Shown: positions 30,071 through 37,011 of the stretch, piece by piece | Numbering within the stretch: the first letter of the stretch is position 1 | How the letters are laid out: the number at the start of each line of letters is the position of its first letter | IMG/VR virus record: IMGVR_UViG_3300042301_000097 | Span: 1 to 37,011 of that record | DNA length: 37,011 bases | Origin: a virus | Direction: 5' to 3' (one strand) | Notes under the pieces: model-generated | The model's database searches: none | What the model was told of the DNA's origin: nothing | The model's input: the letters and a program-made list of their open reading frames with translations, nothing else | Translations under genes and position numbers: made by a program

Positions 30071-30826
30071 ATGCACTATTATCAATTTAATATTGGTGAC
30101 TATTCCAGCCACACCAAGGGTCTTTCGCTTTTAGAAGACTTGGCATATCGCAGACTCTTAGACGAATATTATCTCCATGAACGTCCGTTGAACAGCGGTA
30201 TAGCGTCTGTTGCACGACAGATTGGCATGAGAGGACATGAAGAAGAAGTCAAATTTGTTTTGGAGTTGTTTTTTGTCTTGCAAGATTGTGGATGGATAAA
30301 CCCAAGGGCAGACAAAGAAATCCAGCAATATCAACAAAGAATTGAACAGGCGTCAAAGGCTGGTAAGGCTTCCGCTGAACATCGGCTGAACAGGCGAGCA
30401 ACGCCCGTTGAACAGCCGTTGAACCAACCAATAACCATTAACCAAGAACCAATAACCAATACTGATGATGCTTACGCATCATTGTCGGGAACTGTGTTCC
30501 CAACTTGTCCGCAAAAGGCGATTATTGACCTTTGGAAAAAACATCTGCCCAACTTACCGCAACCAAGGGTTTGGGAAGGCTCAAGGCAAGTTAATTTAAA
30601 AAACCGATGGATACAGGCTGGCAAGCCAAGCGAGTTTTCACCGCAAGGATACAAGACTGTGGGCGATGGCTTAAAGTGGTGGGGCAGTTTTTTTAAGCAC
30701 ATAGCCGAAGACACCAAACTGGCAAACGGCTTTGAATCGCAGGGCAGGACATGGCGACCTGACCTAGAGTGGGTGGTAAACGCAAGTAATTTCGCCAAAA
30801 TCATTGATGGAAAGTACGACAAATGA
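30071..30826 (+). CDS. DUF1376 (YdaU-like) replication protein
   Basis: A 251-aa protein. Residues 1-90 are the DUF1376 winged-helix region (YQFNIGDYSSHTKGLSLLED, AYRRLLDEYYLHERPL, CGWINPRADKEIQQYQQRIE), found in phage replication initiators. A Pro/Asn/Gln linker (about 115-135) leads to a C-terminal domain with RWIQAGKPSEFSPQGYKTVG and WWGSFFKHIAE, a pattern of replication proteins near primosomal loaders. It should initiate phage DNA replication. It overlaps the next gene by 4 nt. No helicase gene is seen, so host DnaB is probably used. Confidence 0.85.
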   Translation: MHYYQFNIGDYSSHTKGLSLLEDLAYRRLLDEYYLHERPLNSGIASVARQIGMRGHEEEVKFVLELFFVLQDCGWINPRADKEIQQYQQRIEQASKAGKASAEHRLNRRATPVEQPLNQPITINQEPITNTDDAYASLSGTVFPTCPQKAIIDLWKKHLPNLPQPRVWEGSRQVNLKNRWIQAGKPSEFSPQGYKTVGDGLKWWGSFFKHIAEDTKLANGFESQGRTWRPDLEWVVNASNFAKIIDGKYDK

Positions 30827-31044
30827 CATTCGCAAAAGCACAGGTATACAAAGAAGATAAGTTAGATAATGATGTAAGACTCTTATGCACGACACCGGGC
30901 TGTGGCAAACGCTGGTCGGTGAACATGGGAAGTCCGAAGTGTTCGTTTCACCAGTGGGGCAGAGTCGCTGATGTAGCGAGCGTAAAAAGTCAATTACCTA
31001 AATTGGAAACTTTTGTTGACATGAACGCTTGGTGGCAAAAATGA
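30823..31044 (+). CDS. Small zinc-binding protein
   Basis: A 73-aa protein with C22-x4-C27 (CTTPGC) and C40-x2-H43 (CSFH), a likely one-zinc knuckle. It overlaps the replication gene by 4 nt. Zinc proteins of this size follow replication initiators in many phages; the role is unknown. Confidence 0.75.
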   Translation: MTFAKAQVYKEDKLDNDVRLLCTTPGCGKRWSVNMGSPKCSFHQWGRVADVASVKSQLPKLETFVDMNAWWQK

Positions 31045-31226
31045 CGCTTAACGAAGCTAATAAACTTTTGGACGCATTAAAAGATGGACGATTTACAACT
31101 CAAAAATACATCAACGAAGCCCTTTGTAAAACAGGAGATTTACGCAGACACTCTCAGTCATTTAATTTGGATGGCTGGGTTGAAAGGCGCAAAACATTAC
31201 GCTTGGGACAGGGCAAAAAAACTTGA
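31041..31226 (+). CDS. 61-aa phage protein, unknown
   Basis: MTLNEANKLLDALKDGRFTT through ALCKTGDL has the pattern of a small family in which TLxEAxxLLDA..TGDL recurs. The final third (RRHSQSFNLDGWVERRKT) shares DNA with another frame, so the true end could be earlier or the two frames may have been joined. It starts in an ATGA overlap with the zinc protein. Confidence 0.6.
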   Translation: MTLNEANKLLDALKDGRFTTQKYINEALCKTGDLRRHSQSFNLDGWVERRKTLRLGQGKKT

Positions 31227-31305
31227 TGCTGACCCATCAGGCTTATGGACTGGAATTGCGGCAGATTTAACAAAGGCAATGAATGAGACAAGCGGCAAAA
31301 ACTGA
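31084..31305 (+). CDS. Overlapping small phage protein, unknown
   Basis: The frame from ATG 31084 (73 aa) ends AKHYAWDRAKKLDADPSGLW then TGIAADLTKAM, a protein-like pattern I have met in phages (AWDRA..LDADPSG..GI..DL). ATG 31171 (MAGLKGAKHYAWDRA) may be the real start, since the first 29 residues look like a shadow of the 61-aa gene. It overlaps that gene by up to 143 nt and the next nuclease gene by 23 nt. Confidence 0.55.
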   Translation: MDDLQLKNTSTKPFVKQEIYADTLSHLIWMAGLKGAKHYAWDRAKKLDADPSGLWTGIAADLTKAMNETSGKN

Positions 31306-31564
31306 CGCGAATCAAAGTTTAATAGTTAACGCATTGCGTAAAGCTGGCGCAAGGGTTCAATCATTGGCGGCTGTAGGTAAGGGTTGTCCTGACTTGCTAG
31401 TGGGCTATGGCGGCATCAATTACTTAATGGAAATCAAAGATGGCAACAAAGTGCCAAGCGCACAAAAATTAAACATTGAGCAAGAACATTGGCATAGCGT
31501 TTGGACAGGCGCGGTGCATGTTGTAAAAAGTGAAAATGACGCATTAAAAATTTTAAAAGGATAA
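31283..31564 (+). CDS. PD-(D/E)XK (VRR-NUC-like) nuclease
   Basis: A 93-aa small nuclease. A helical start (VNALRKAGARVQSLAAVGKG) is followed by CPDLLVGYGGINYLMEIKDG, giving D37 and E50-x-K52 of the PD-(D/E)XK core, then QKLNIEQEHWHSVW. VRR-NUC-like phage proteins act on branched DNA. It is adjacent to NinB, in the usual recombination and repair cluster. Confidence 0.85.
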   Translation: MRQAAKTDANQSLIVNALRKAGARVQSLAAVGKGCPDLLVGYGGINYLMEIKDGNKVPSAQKLNIEQEHWHSVWTGAVHVVKSENDALKILKG

Positions 31565-31567
31565 AAA

Positions 31568-31972
31568 ATGATTTACAGATTAGAAAACCCAAAACAAGCA
31601 CACGCATTAATTGCAAGCCTGTGGGTCAAAATAAAAACGGCACTTGAATCAGGGCAAAACTTAACGCTTGAAGTTAAAAAAGAAAGCAAGACCCGCGACC
31701 AAGAAGAAAAATATCATGCAATGATTGCTGACATTGCCAAGCAAGCACAGCATCAAGGTGCGCGATGGAATGCCGAAGATTGGAAAAGATTGTTATTGCA
31801 TGAGTTTGCCAAGCAAGCAAATTTGCCGCAAGGCAGAATTGTTGCTAGTCTTGACGGCACTGGCATTGTCCAGCTTGGGCTACAAAGCAGAAAATTAACA
31901 AAGGAACAAGGCAGTGAATTTATTGAATTCTTGTTTGCATGGGCGGCACAAAATGGAGTTGATTTGACATGA
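31568..31972 (+). CDS. ninB: NinB-like recombination protein
   Basis: A 134-aa protein with the NinB pattern: TLEVKKESKTRDQEEKYHAM then IADIAKQA, then WNAEDWKRLLLHEFAKQ. NinB of lambda-like phages binds ssDNA and supports recombination. A short gap and an A-rich GGAT site precede it. It overlaps the next gene by 4 nt. Confidence 0.9.
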   Translation: MIYRLENPKQAHALIASLWVKIKTALESGQNLTLEVKKESKTRDQEEKYHAMIADIAKQAQHQGARWNAEDWKRLLLHEFAKQANLPQGRIVASLDGTGIVQLGLQSRKLTKEQGSEFIEFLFAWAAQNGVDLT

Positions 31973-32427
31973 GAAAGCAATGCAAAAGAAAAATATGGGC
32001 AAAAGTTAATCCCATTGAGTATGCAATTTGTGGCGCGGCAATAACGACTGATGACTTGCTGGACAAGGTGCGGCTGATTGAATTAAGCGCAATTGAAAGC
32101 ATGACAAAAGGGCATGGCACGATTGCTGATTGGCGGTCACTGGTGGACATGATGAACATTGCCGAGACAATGGCGACCAATGGCATAGGCGTTGAAGTGC
32201 TAGAGATATGCCAAATCGTTCAGAAAGAAATGCAAGATGCGGCACACAGGTACGAGAAAACCCGCAAAATGGGATTAACTGGCACAGGCATAAAAAACAT
32301 TAAGGAACTGTACCAACTGCATGATTTACAACGCACAAGCATTAGTCGGTCAGAATATGAACGTATGTTGCAAAAAACTAGCGACTACATCAGGTCAAAC
32401 AATCATCGCGTGGTGCATATTGCATGA
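31969..32427 (+). CDS. Conserved 152-aa phage protein, unknown
   Basis: A basic start (MRKQCKRKIWAKVNPIEYAI), then a helical body (LLDKVRLIELSAIESMTKGH, WRSLVDMMNIAETMATNGIG) and a basic end. It has no Cys or membrane motifs. It stands between NinB and a YbcO-like nuclease with 4-nt overlaps on both sides, so it is probably part of the recombination module. The family is not named with confidence. Confidence 0.72.
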   Translation: MRKQCKRKIWAKVNPIEYAICGAAITTDDLLDKVRLIELSAIESMTKGHGTIADWRSLVDMMNIAETMATNGIGVEVLEICQIVQKEMQDAAHRYEKTRKMGLTGTGIKNIKELYQLHDLQRTSISRSEYERMLQKTSDYIRSNNHRVVHIA

Positions 32428-32750
32428 GAGCAAAATTCAATTATTGGCGCAGTAAAAAGCATTTGCAGAATGTGGCATCGTTGCCTTGCCAGCATTGCGG
32501 CTTAGAAGGCAAGACGCAAGCGGCACATAGCAACATGGCGGCACATGGCAAAGGGCGCGGCATAAAGGCATCTGATGAGTTTGTAGCGGCATTGTGCTTT
32601 GCTTGCCATCACGACCTTGATGCTGGTTACGGCTTAACCAAAGATGAAAAACAATTGATGTTTAGAAATGCGTTAAGAAAAACATGGGCAGAATTATTGG
32701 CGCGGGAATTAGTTTTGATTGACTCGCCTGACCCGCTGTCAGATAATTAA
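32424..32750 (+). CDS. YbcO-like (DUF1364) zinc nuclease
   Basis: A 108-aa protein with a treble-clef/HNH-like zinc arrangement: C22-x2-C25, then AHSNMAAHGKGRGIKASDE (H35, H41) and C58-x2-C61-H62-H63 followed by DLDAG. This is the pattern of YbcO/DUF1364 phage nucleases, thought to act like recombination endonucleases near NinB. It overlaps the previous gene by 4 nt. Confidence 0.82.
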   Translation: MRAKFNYWRSKKHLQNVASLPCQHCGLEGKTQAAHSNMAAHGKGRGIKASDEFVAALCFACHHDLDAGYGLTKDEKQLMFRNALRKTWAELLARELVLIDSPDPLSDN

Positions 32751-32766
32751 GGGAAAGGGGATTGTC

Positions 32767-33168
32767 ATGGTTAAATTCACTGCAAGCATTGAGCAAAAAG
32801 CCGACCCAGTAATGGATTTTACAATGTGCTTGCTTAACAGCGTGACCACTGGGCATATCTTGCACCTATCAAGCCGCAGTTACAGTCAGCACATGGCACT
32901 GGGTGCGTTTTATGACGGGATTGGCGACCTTGTAGACGCATTTGTTGAAGCATTCCAAGGCAAGTATGGCTTGTTGACCAAATACCCTGCTACTGCAGTG
33001 CTGATGCCTGACATGAACCCAATCGATTATTTGGAATATCTGAAAAACGATGTGCAAACATTGCGTAGGGCAAACGGCTTTCCGCAAGACAGCGAATTGC
33101 AAAATGAAATTGACAACATAGCCAACTTAATTAATAGTACACTGTATAAGTTAAAGTTTCTAAATTAA
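32767..33168 (+). CDS. DUF5856 / Dps-like protein
   Basis: 133 aa from ATG 32767, after a strong GGGAAAGGGGA site. It contains HLSSRSYSQHMALGAFYDGI then DLVDAFVEAFQGKYG, resembling ferritin-like Dps proteins (H-x(n)-H and D/E-rich helices at the subunit interface), and a C-terminal helical pair. If it is a true ferritin-like fold it could bind metal and protect DNA, or be structural. Both the role and the DUF number are from recall. Confidence 0.65.
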   Translation: MVKFTASIEQKADPVMDFTMCLLNSVTTGHILHLSSRSYSQHMALGAFYDGIGDLVDAFVEAFQGKYGLLTKYPATAVLMPDMNPIDYLEYLKNDVQTLRRANGFPQDSELQNEIDNIANLINSTLYKLKFLN

Positions 33169-33181
33169 CTTACAAAACAAC

Positions 33182-33454
33182 ATGACATTACAAGAAATGC
33201 AAGACTTTATAAAAGGGCATCCTTGGACATTTGCCAAGTCAATGCCCAAAATGCCGCATTTTTATGTGGTAAGGGAAAAATGCCGCACAGACGATGAGTT
33301 TGTAGAAGCGGTCAAATTTATTCGCAAATATGGCGTTCCTCGCCCATTTTTCCGTAAAACCTACATTTATTTTGACTTAGATGGCTGGACTTACTGGACT
33401 ATGGGCAACAGCCTTGAGATAACCAAAATTATCAACAGGGCAGAAATTAAATGA
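33182..33454 (+). CDS. 90-aa protein opening the IbrA/ParB island, unknown
   Basis: A distinctive start (MTLQEMQDFIKGHPWTFAKS, then MPKMPHFYVVREKC) and end (YIYFDLDGWTYWTMGNSLEI, then TKIINRAEIK). I recall this small protein accompanying PAPS-reductase-like/ParB gene pairs in phages. Basic, beta-rich, no known catalytic residues. It overlaps the glycosyltransferase-like gene by 4 nt. Confidence 0.72.
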   Translation: MTLQEMQDFIKGHPWTFAKSMPKMPHFYVVREKCRTDDEFVEAVKFIRKYGVPRPFFRKTYIYFDLDGWTYWTMGNSLEITKIINRAEIK

Positions 33455-33999
33455 GATTTATTGTTCGGGCTGTGCAAGAGCGCACAGACTGCATAGAGTA
33501 TTTGCGCACACATTTGCCGCAAGCTGAATGGTGTTTTGACCAAAAGCGCGATGCAATGGACACTTTTTTGCGAGCAATGGAAATGGCTGGCAATGACCCT
33601 TGCGTACACATGGAAGAAGATATTTTTCTTACGCAAGATTTTGTCGGCAAAATTAAGTCGGCTATACAAAAGCGACCCGATGAAGTAATTCAGTTCTTTT
33701 CAATGCGTCAAGCTGATATTGACATTGGTAGCCGATATGACCGCAATTTTATAATGAACCAATGCTTTTACTTACCAGCAACGTGTTCAAAACAAATTTT
33801 TGAGTACAAAAATCAATGGGCTGACATTGAAAAGCATCCAACAGGCACGGATTTAATGGTTAATGATTGGCTCAAAAGCATCAAAAAACCATACTGGCTG
33901 TATGTGCCTAGTTTGGTTGAGCATAGAGTGGGGAAAAGCGCAATTGACTCGCGGCGTAGTTCCAAACGTCAAAGCAAAACCTTTTGCGACCCAGTATGA
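33451..33999 (+). CDS. Glycosyltransferase-like protein (GT-A type)
   Basis: A 182-aa protein starting MRFIVRAVQERTDCIEYLRT. The segment VHMEEDIFLTQDF has an acidic EED at 55-57 at the strand end, the place of the DxD metal site in GT-A enzymes. The FIMNQCFYLPATCSKQIFEY and HPTGTDLMVNDWL segments recall GT25-like family members. The donor and acceptor are unknown; DNA, protein or LPS are possible. It lies in the IbrA/ParB island and overlaps the GNAT gene by 4 nt. Confidence 0.7.
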   Translation: MRFIVRAVQERTDCIEYLRTHLPQAEWCFDQKRDAMDTFLRAMEMAGNDPCVHMEEDIFLTQDFVGKIKSAIQKRPDEVIQFFSMRQADIDIGSRYDRNFIMNQCFYLPATCSKQIFEYKNQWADIEKHPTGTDLMVNDWLKSIKKPYWLYVPSLVEHRVGKSAIDSRRSSKRQSKTFCDPV

Positions 34000-34361
34000 T
34001 TATTTCCATTACGCCACAAGCAATTGACGATTACAAAATTGATGCAATTAAACTTGGCTTGCATTTTTGTCAAAAAACCCATTATTGGGGGTTTTACGAT
34101 GGCGCGGAATTAAAAGGCTTTACAGGCATTCTCTGGTACAAACACAAGGCAGTATTTAAAAATCATTTTGTGCCGTTAAAACACCGCAGACAAGGCATTT
34201 TTGCTGATTTGTTTGACTTTAGCCTGTCCCAAGTTAAGCAAGCGCACATAAAAATTATTGAAGCCAACTGTTCGGCTGATTCTTTGCCGCTTTACATAAA
34301 AAAAGGGGCGGTTATCACCAAACAATACAAAGATTGGACAAAGGTGCAAATTAGCTTATGA
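33996..34361 (+). CDS. GNAT-like N-acetyltransferase
   Basis: 121 aa from ATG 33996, which overlaps the previous stop (ATGA). The GNAT core is visible: a strand (AVFKNHFVPLKHRRQGIFAD) with the R/Q-x-x-G motif HRRQGIF, and a later IIEANCSADSLPLYIKKGAV strand-helix of motif B. The substrate is unknown. The 4-nt overlaps place it in the same island as the glycosyltransferase-like and IbrA-like genes. Confidence 0.78.
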   Translation: MIISITPQAIDDYKIDAIKLGLHFCQKTHYWGFYDGAELKGFTGILWYKHKAVFKNHFVPLKHRRQGIFADLFDFSLSQVKQAHIKIIEANCSADSLPLYIKKGAVITKQYKDWTKVQISL

Positions 34362-35500
34362 AAATATACGGCAAGCAAAATGTTTACGATGCCGCCTTAG
34401 ACCGCATGAGATGGCTGTTTGATGAGTTTCCCAACGTCATTGTGGGCGTAAGCGGCGGCAAAGACAGCACAGTTGTTTATAACCTTGCTTTGATTGTGGC
34501 GCGAGAAAAAAACCGCCTACCCTTGAAATGCTTGTTTCTTGACCAAGAAGCGGAATGGCAAGCGACCATTGACACTATTCAAGACATTATGGAAAACCCC
34601 GAAGTCGAGCCATACTGGTTTCAGATGCCTTTAAAGCTATTTAACGCTACAAGCACAACAGAACATTGGCTTATGTGTTGGGATGCCAAAGACGAAGCGC
34701 GGTGGATGCGACCAAGGGAAAGTTACAGTAAGCACGAAAACGTCTACGGCACAGACAGATTTGCAGAATTATTTAGCGCAATTATTAAAAAAGAATTTGC
34801 TGGCATTAAGACTTGTTACGTTGCTGGCATGAGAACAGAGGAAAGCCCAACCCGCGCAATGGCGTTAACCCATGACTTAACATATAAGCACGTTACATGG
34901 GGCAGTCGGCTTAACAAGCCCGAAGAACACTACACGTTTTACCCAATTTATGATTGGTCTTACATGGATGTGTGGAAATCAATCTTCGACAATAATTGGT
35001 ATTACAACAAAATTTATGATGCGCAATATAACCACGGCATTCCATTGCCCAATATGCGTGTGTCCAATGTCCACCATGAAACAGCGGTTGGCACGTTGTT
35101 TTATATGCAGGAAATTGAGGGCGAAACCTATCAACGCTTAACCCAACGTATTGCTGGCATAGACATGGCAGGCAAAATGGGTAAGCATGACTATTTCCCA
35201 AGACAATTGCCATTTATGTTTCAAAATTGGGTGGAATATCGGGACTTTTTGCTTGAAAAGCTGATAACCAATGAAGATTGGAAAAAGAATTTTAAAAAAG
35301 TTTTTGCCAAGCATGATGAGATTTATGGCGCGGCAATGGGAGAAAAACTATGGAAAGAACACATTAACGCCATACTGACAAATGATTGGGAACAGGTCAA
35401 GTTAGGCAATTTTGTAAGGCGACCCGGCAATATTGATTTAAAACGACAATGGAAAAGGCAACAAGATGAGCTTAAAAGACGCGATTCGGAAAACGATTGA
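34358..35500 (+). CDS. IbrA-like PAPS reductase-family PP-loop protein
   Basis: A 380-aa protein with a PP-loop ATPase motif VSGGKDST (31-38), typical of PAPS reductase/DndC-like adenylating enzymes. LFLDQEAEWQATIDTIQDIM and GMRTEESPTRAMAL are further conserved stretches. C-terminal Trp/Lys-rich region. The length and the partner ParB gene match IbrA of the E. coli ibrAB prophage locus, proposed as a regulator of Ig-binding proteins. It probably adenylates a substrate; the substrate, and whether it modifies DNA, is unknown. It overlaps the ParB gene by 35 nt. Confidence 0.82.
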   Translation: MKIYGKQNVYDAALDRMRWLFDEFPNVIVGVSGGKDSTVVYNLALIVAREKNRLPLKCLFLDQEAEWQATIDTIQDIMENPEVEPYWFQMPLKLFNATSTTEHWLMCWDAKDEARWMRPRESYSKHENVYGTDRFAELFSAIIKKEFAGIKTCYVAGMRTEESPTRAMALTHDLTYKHVTWGSRLNKPEEHYTFYPIYDWSYMDVWKSIFDNNWYYNKIYDAQYNHGIPLPNMRVSNVHHETAVGTLFYMQEIEGETYQRLTQRIAGIDMAGKMGKHDYFPRQLPFMFQNWVEYRDFLLEKLITNEDWKKNFKKVFAKHDEIYGAAMGEKLWKEHINAILTNDWEQVKLGNFVRRPGNIDLKRQWKRQQDELKRRDSEND

Positions 35501-36134
35501 CGAGCAAATAAATGCCAAGGCAAAAGTTGCCGTTATTGAGGAAATTAAGGCTTGGCTTCATGAGTTTAGCCCACAAAAAGAGCAACCAGTTAACCTTGTG
35601 CGGTGGATTCCTATTGAAAAAGTACACGCCAATGACTACAACCCAAACAGCGTTGCCAAAAATGAAATGCGCTTGTTGTATGTGTCCATTAGCCACGATG
35701 GCTACACGCAACCAGTAGTAACTGTCTACGATGAGGAAAAAGACGAGTATGTGATTGTGGACGGTTTTCACCGATATACAACTATGCGCCTTAACAAAGA
35801 CATTTACGACTTAAACAATGGCTTATTGCCTGTGGTGGTTATCCAAAAGTCAATCAATGACCGCATGGCTTCAACTGTCCGACACAATCGTGCAAGGGGT
35901 AAACACAGCGTTTCAGGCATGGCAAGCATGGTGTTCCAAATGCTTGAAAACGGCTGGACTGATGAAGCTATTTGCGGAGAATTAGGCGTAGAGGCTGATG
36001 AGTTAGTGCGCTTAAAACACGTTACAGGCTTTAGCAAACTATTCGAGAATGTCGAATACCGCCGTTCTTGGGAAACCAAGCGACAAATCCAATTGCGTAA
36101 CGAATACAACAAAGGACAAACCAATGAAGCCTAA
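35466..36134 (+). CDS. IbrB-like ParB/sulfiredoxin-fold protein
   Basis: A 222-aa protein with a ParB nuclease-like core: IPIEKVHANDYNPNSVAKNE, then VIVDGFHRYTTMRLNK (DGFHR 99-103) and VRHNRARGKHSVSG (139-151). A helical end (WTDEAICGELGVEADELVRL) follows. It matches IbrB in the IbrA-IbrB pair. ParB-fold proteins can be nucleases, CTPases or ATPases. The ATG at 35466 is inside the IbrA gene, and its own end overlaps the next gene by 11 nt. Confidence 0.84.
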   Translation: MSLKDAIRKTIDEQINAKAKVAVIEEIKAWLHEFSPQKEQPVNLVRWIPIEKVHANDYNPNSVAKNEMRLLYVSISHDGYTQPVVTVYDEEKDEYVIVDGFHRYTTMRLNKDIYDLNNGLLPVVVIQKSINDRMASTVRHNRARGKHSVSGMASMVFQMLENGWTDEAICGELGVEADELVRLKHVTGFSKLFENVEYRRSWETKRQIQLRNEYNKGQTNEA

Positions 36135-36705
36135 GATGGTAAAGCTGACTGATATTAAGCCTTACTGGCGCAATCCCCGCGACAATACAAAAGCCATTCA
36201 AGCAGTCAAACAATCAATTGAAGAATTTGGCTTTAATCAGCCTTTGATTTTGGATGCTGACAATGTAATTATTGCTGGACACACACGCTTTAAAGCTTTG
36301 CAAGAATTGGGCGTTAAAGAAATACCCTGCATTATTAAGGCTGATTTATCTGCGCAACAAGCCAAGGCTTACCGAATTGCTGACAACAAGACAAGCGAGA
36401 TGGCAGAGTGGGATATGTCAAAGTTAATTCCTGAGTTAAGGGAGATTGAGGCTATCGACAGCATGATGATTTATTTCCCCAAAATATCTTTGGAAGATTT
36501 ATTGCAAACGACTGCTGGCGCTGGCGACACCATGAAGATGCCTACACAAGAAAGCATAGGCAAGGTTCAAGCCAAGCTAGAAGCCCAGTTTACAGAGAAT
36601 AGCAAGGCGCGACAGTCGGCTTATGTGGAGGTCACTTGTCCACATTGTGCTGAGTCGTTTCATGTAGATAGAGATGAGATAGCAAGGGCACGTGACGATG
36701 CCTAG
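36124..36705 (+). CDS. Second ParB-fold protein with C-terminal zinc knuckle
   Basis: 193 aa from ATG 36124. The N-terminus is ParB-like (LTDIKPYWRNPRDN, IEEFGFNQPLILDADNVIIA, GHTRFKALQELGVKEIPCII), then KAYRIADNKTSEMAEWD (83-97). The end has CPHCAESFHVD, a small CxxC-x(n)-H metal site. Such domains are often fused or adjacent to DNA methylases in phages, but no methylase is seen. It overlaps the HNH gene by 8 nt. Confidence 0.85.
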   Translation: MKPKMVKLTDIKPYWRNPRDNTKAIQAVKQSIEEFGFNQPLILDADNVIIAGHTRFKALQELGVKEIPCIIKADLSAQQAKAYRIADNKTSEMAEWDMSKLIPELREIEAIDSMMIYFPKISLEDLLQTTAGAGDTMKMPTQESIGKVQAKLEAQFTENSKARQSAYVEVTCPHCAESFHVDRDEIARARDDA

Positions 36706-37011
36706 TATCCCAACTTATACAGCGTGCCAACAGCTTGGTTGCAAGCAAACACGTTCTAAGTACAACAGCTATTGCCTAGAGCATGGGGGAAAGGATTTGT
36801 TAGCTGTGAGTGATGGCAGACGTGCAAGCAATTCTATGTACCAAACGCACGCATGGCAGATAATGCGGCAAGGTCAATTAAGCATACAACCCTTATGCCA
36901 AGCCTGCTTATTAGATGGAAAGGTTACCCAAGCCGAACACGTTGACCATGTATTTAGATGGCAACACATAGGTAAGGGTGCGTTCTACAACAACTTACTG
37001 CAAAGCTTATG
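36698..37011 (+). CDS. HNH endonuclease, truncated at the window edge
   Basis: A partial frame of 104 residues and 2 bases from ATG 36698. An N-terminal zinc set C10-x4-C15 and C26-x2-H29, then a core C67-x2-C70 with EHVDHVFRW (the H of HNH) and YNNLLQSL as the N motif. Packaging-associated HNH proteins continue with a Cys-x-x-Cys-His segment. That is absent here because the window ends. This type typically lies upstream of terS/terL and assists terminase cutting, fitting a circular or permuted genome. Confidence 0.85.
   Translation, partial: MPSIPTYTACQQLGCKQTRSKYNSYCLEHGGKDLLAVSDGRRASNSMYQTHAWQIMRQGQLSIQPLCQACLLDGKVTQAEHVDHVFRWQHIGKGAFYNNLLQSL

Noticed and set aside
31753-31980. Minus-strand frame opposite NinB
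   Set aside because: Shadow frame with no ribosome site; NinB family pattern is clear on the plus strand.
34358-35500. DndC-type phosphorothioation gene
   Set aside because: The PP-loop is shared, but the DndA/B/D/E partners are absent and the ParB neighbours fit IbrA-IbrB better.
1-37011. Integrase, CI-type repressor, attachment site, tRNA, CRISPR array or insertion sequence
   Set aside because: None of the reading frames shows tyrosine or serine recombinase motifs or a transposase, and no regular repeat-spacer pattern or cloverleaf was noticed. A lytic or integrase-free lifestyle is therefore favoured, though not proven.

Overview
The window looks like a nearly complete genome of a tailed phage with a long non-contractile tail (siphovirus). 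It is mosaic and lambda/HK97-like and infects a Gram-negative host. The Gram-negative inference rests on an Rz/Rz1 spanin pair, a phage-encoded outer-membrane-type lipoprotein and an M15 peptidase endolysin. The DNA is moderately AT-rich. Gene content (DUF1376 replication protein, NinB, ERF, P27-type TerS) would suit a freshwater betaproteobacterial host, but the host is inference only. No integrase, no CI-type repressor with a peptidase domain, and no tRNA were seen.

Layout. (1) 92-23239, plus strand: late region. Order: P27 small terminase, large terminase, HK97 portal, AT-hook protein, prohead protease, major capsid protein, intrinsic terminator, a second capsid paralogue, head-tail connectors, two tandem tail-tube paralogues, HK97 gp10-like protein, tail chaperones G and G-T linked by a -1 frameshift site, tape measure, tail tip genes with an inserted GNAT acetyltransferase, J-like tip protein, a glycine-rich adhesin, and a double-domain 2OG-Fe(II) dioxygenase. 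A lysis and membrane cassette follows: DUF6127 protein, a protein probably starting at ATT, an EF-hand membrane protein, a holin candidate, Rz with Rz1 fully embedded, and an M15 endolysin. (2) 23236-29581, minus strand: a leftward early operon. From its promoter it holds an amidoligase, an 80-aa protein, a gamma-glutamylcyclotransferase, two small proteins, a DUF932 protein, several small proteins, ERF annealing protein, an SSB-like protein ending in DDIPF, a secreted Cys-rich microprotein, a glycine-zipper lipoprotein and five small genes. Several of these are too short for routine gene calling. (3) 29582-29796: divergent control region. (4) 29797-37011, plus strand: rightward early/middle operon. 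It holds a Cro-like HTH protein, DUF1376 replication protein, small zinc proteins, a PD-(D/E)XK nuclease, NinB, a YbcO-like nuclease, a DUF5856 Dps-like protein, then a tightly overlapping island (90-aa protein, glycosyltransferase-like, GNAT, IbrA-like PAPS-reductase-family protein, IbrB-like ParB, second ParB) and a 3'-truncated HNH endonuclease. An HNH gene at the right edge and terS at the left edge is the usual packaging order, so the window is probably a circular or permuted genome opened near the packaging site.

How it fits together. The switch region fires left into amidoligase/GGCT, ERF and SSB, and right into replication and the IbrAB-type island. The rightward operon probably continues across the genome ends into packaging, head, tail and lysis genes. 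The strongest candidates for little-described biology are: the overlapping IbrA/IbrB/ParB/GT/GNAT island; the amidoligase-cyclotransferase operon; the tandem 2OG dioxygenase beside a Pro/Gly-rich adhesin; the duplicated capsid and tail-tube genes; and the small secreted or membrane proteins of the leftward operon and lysis cassette.
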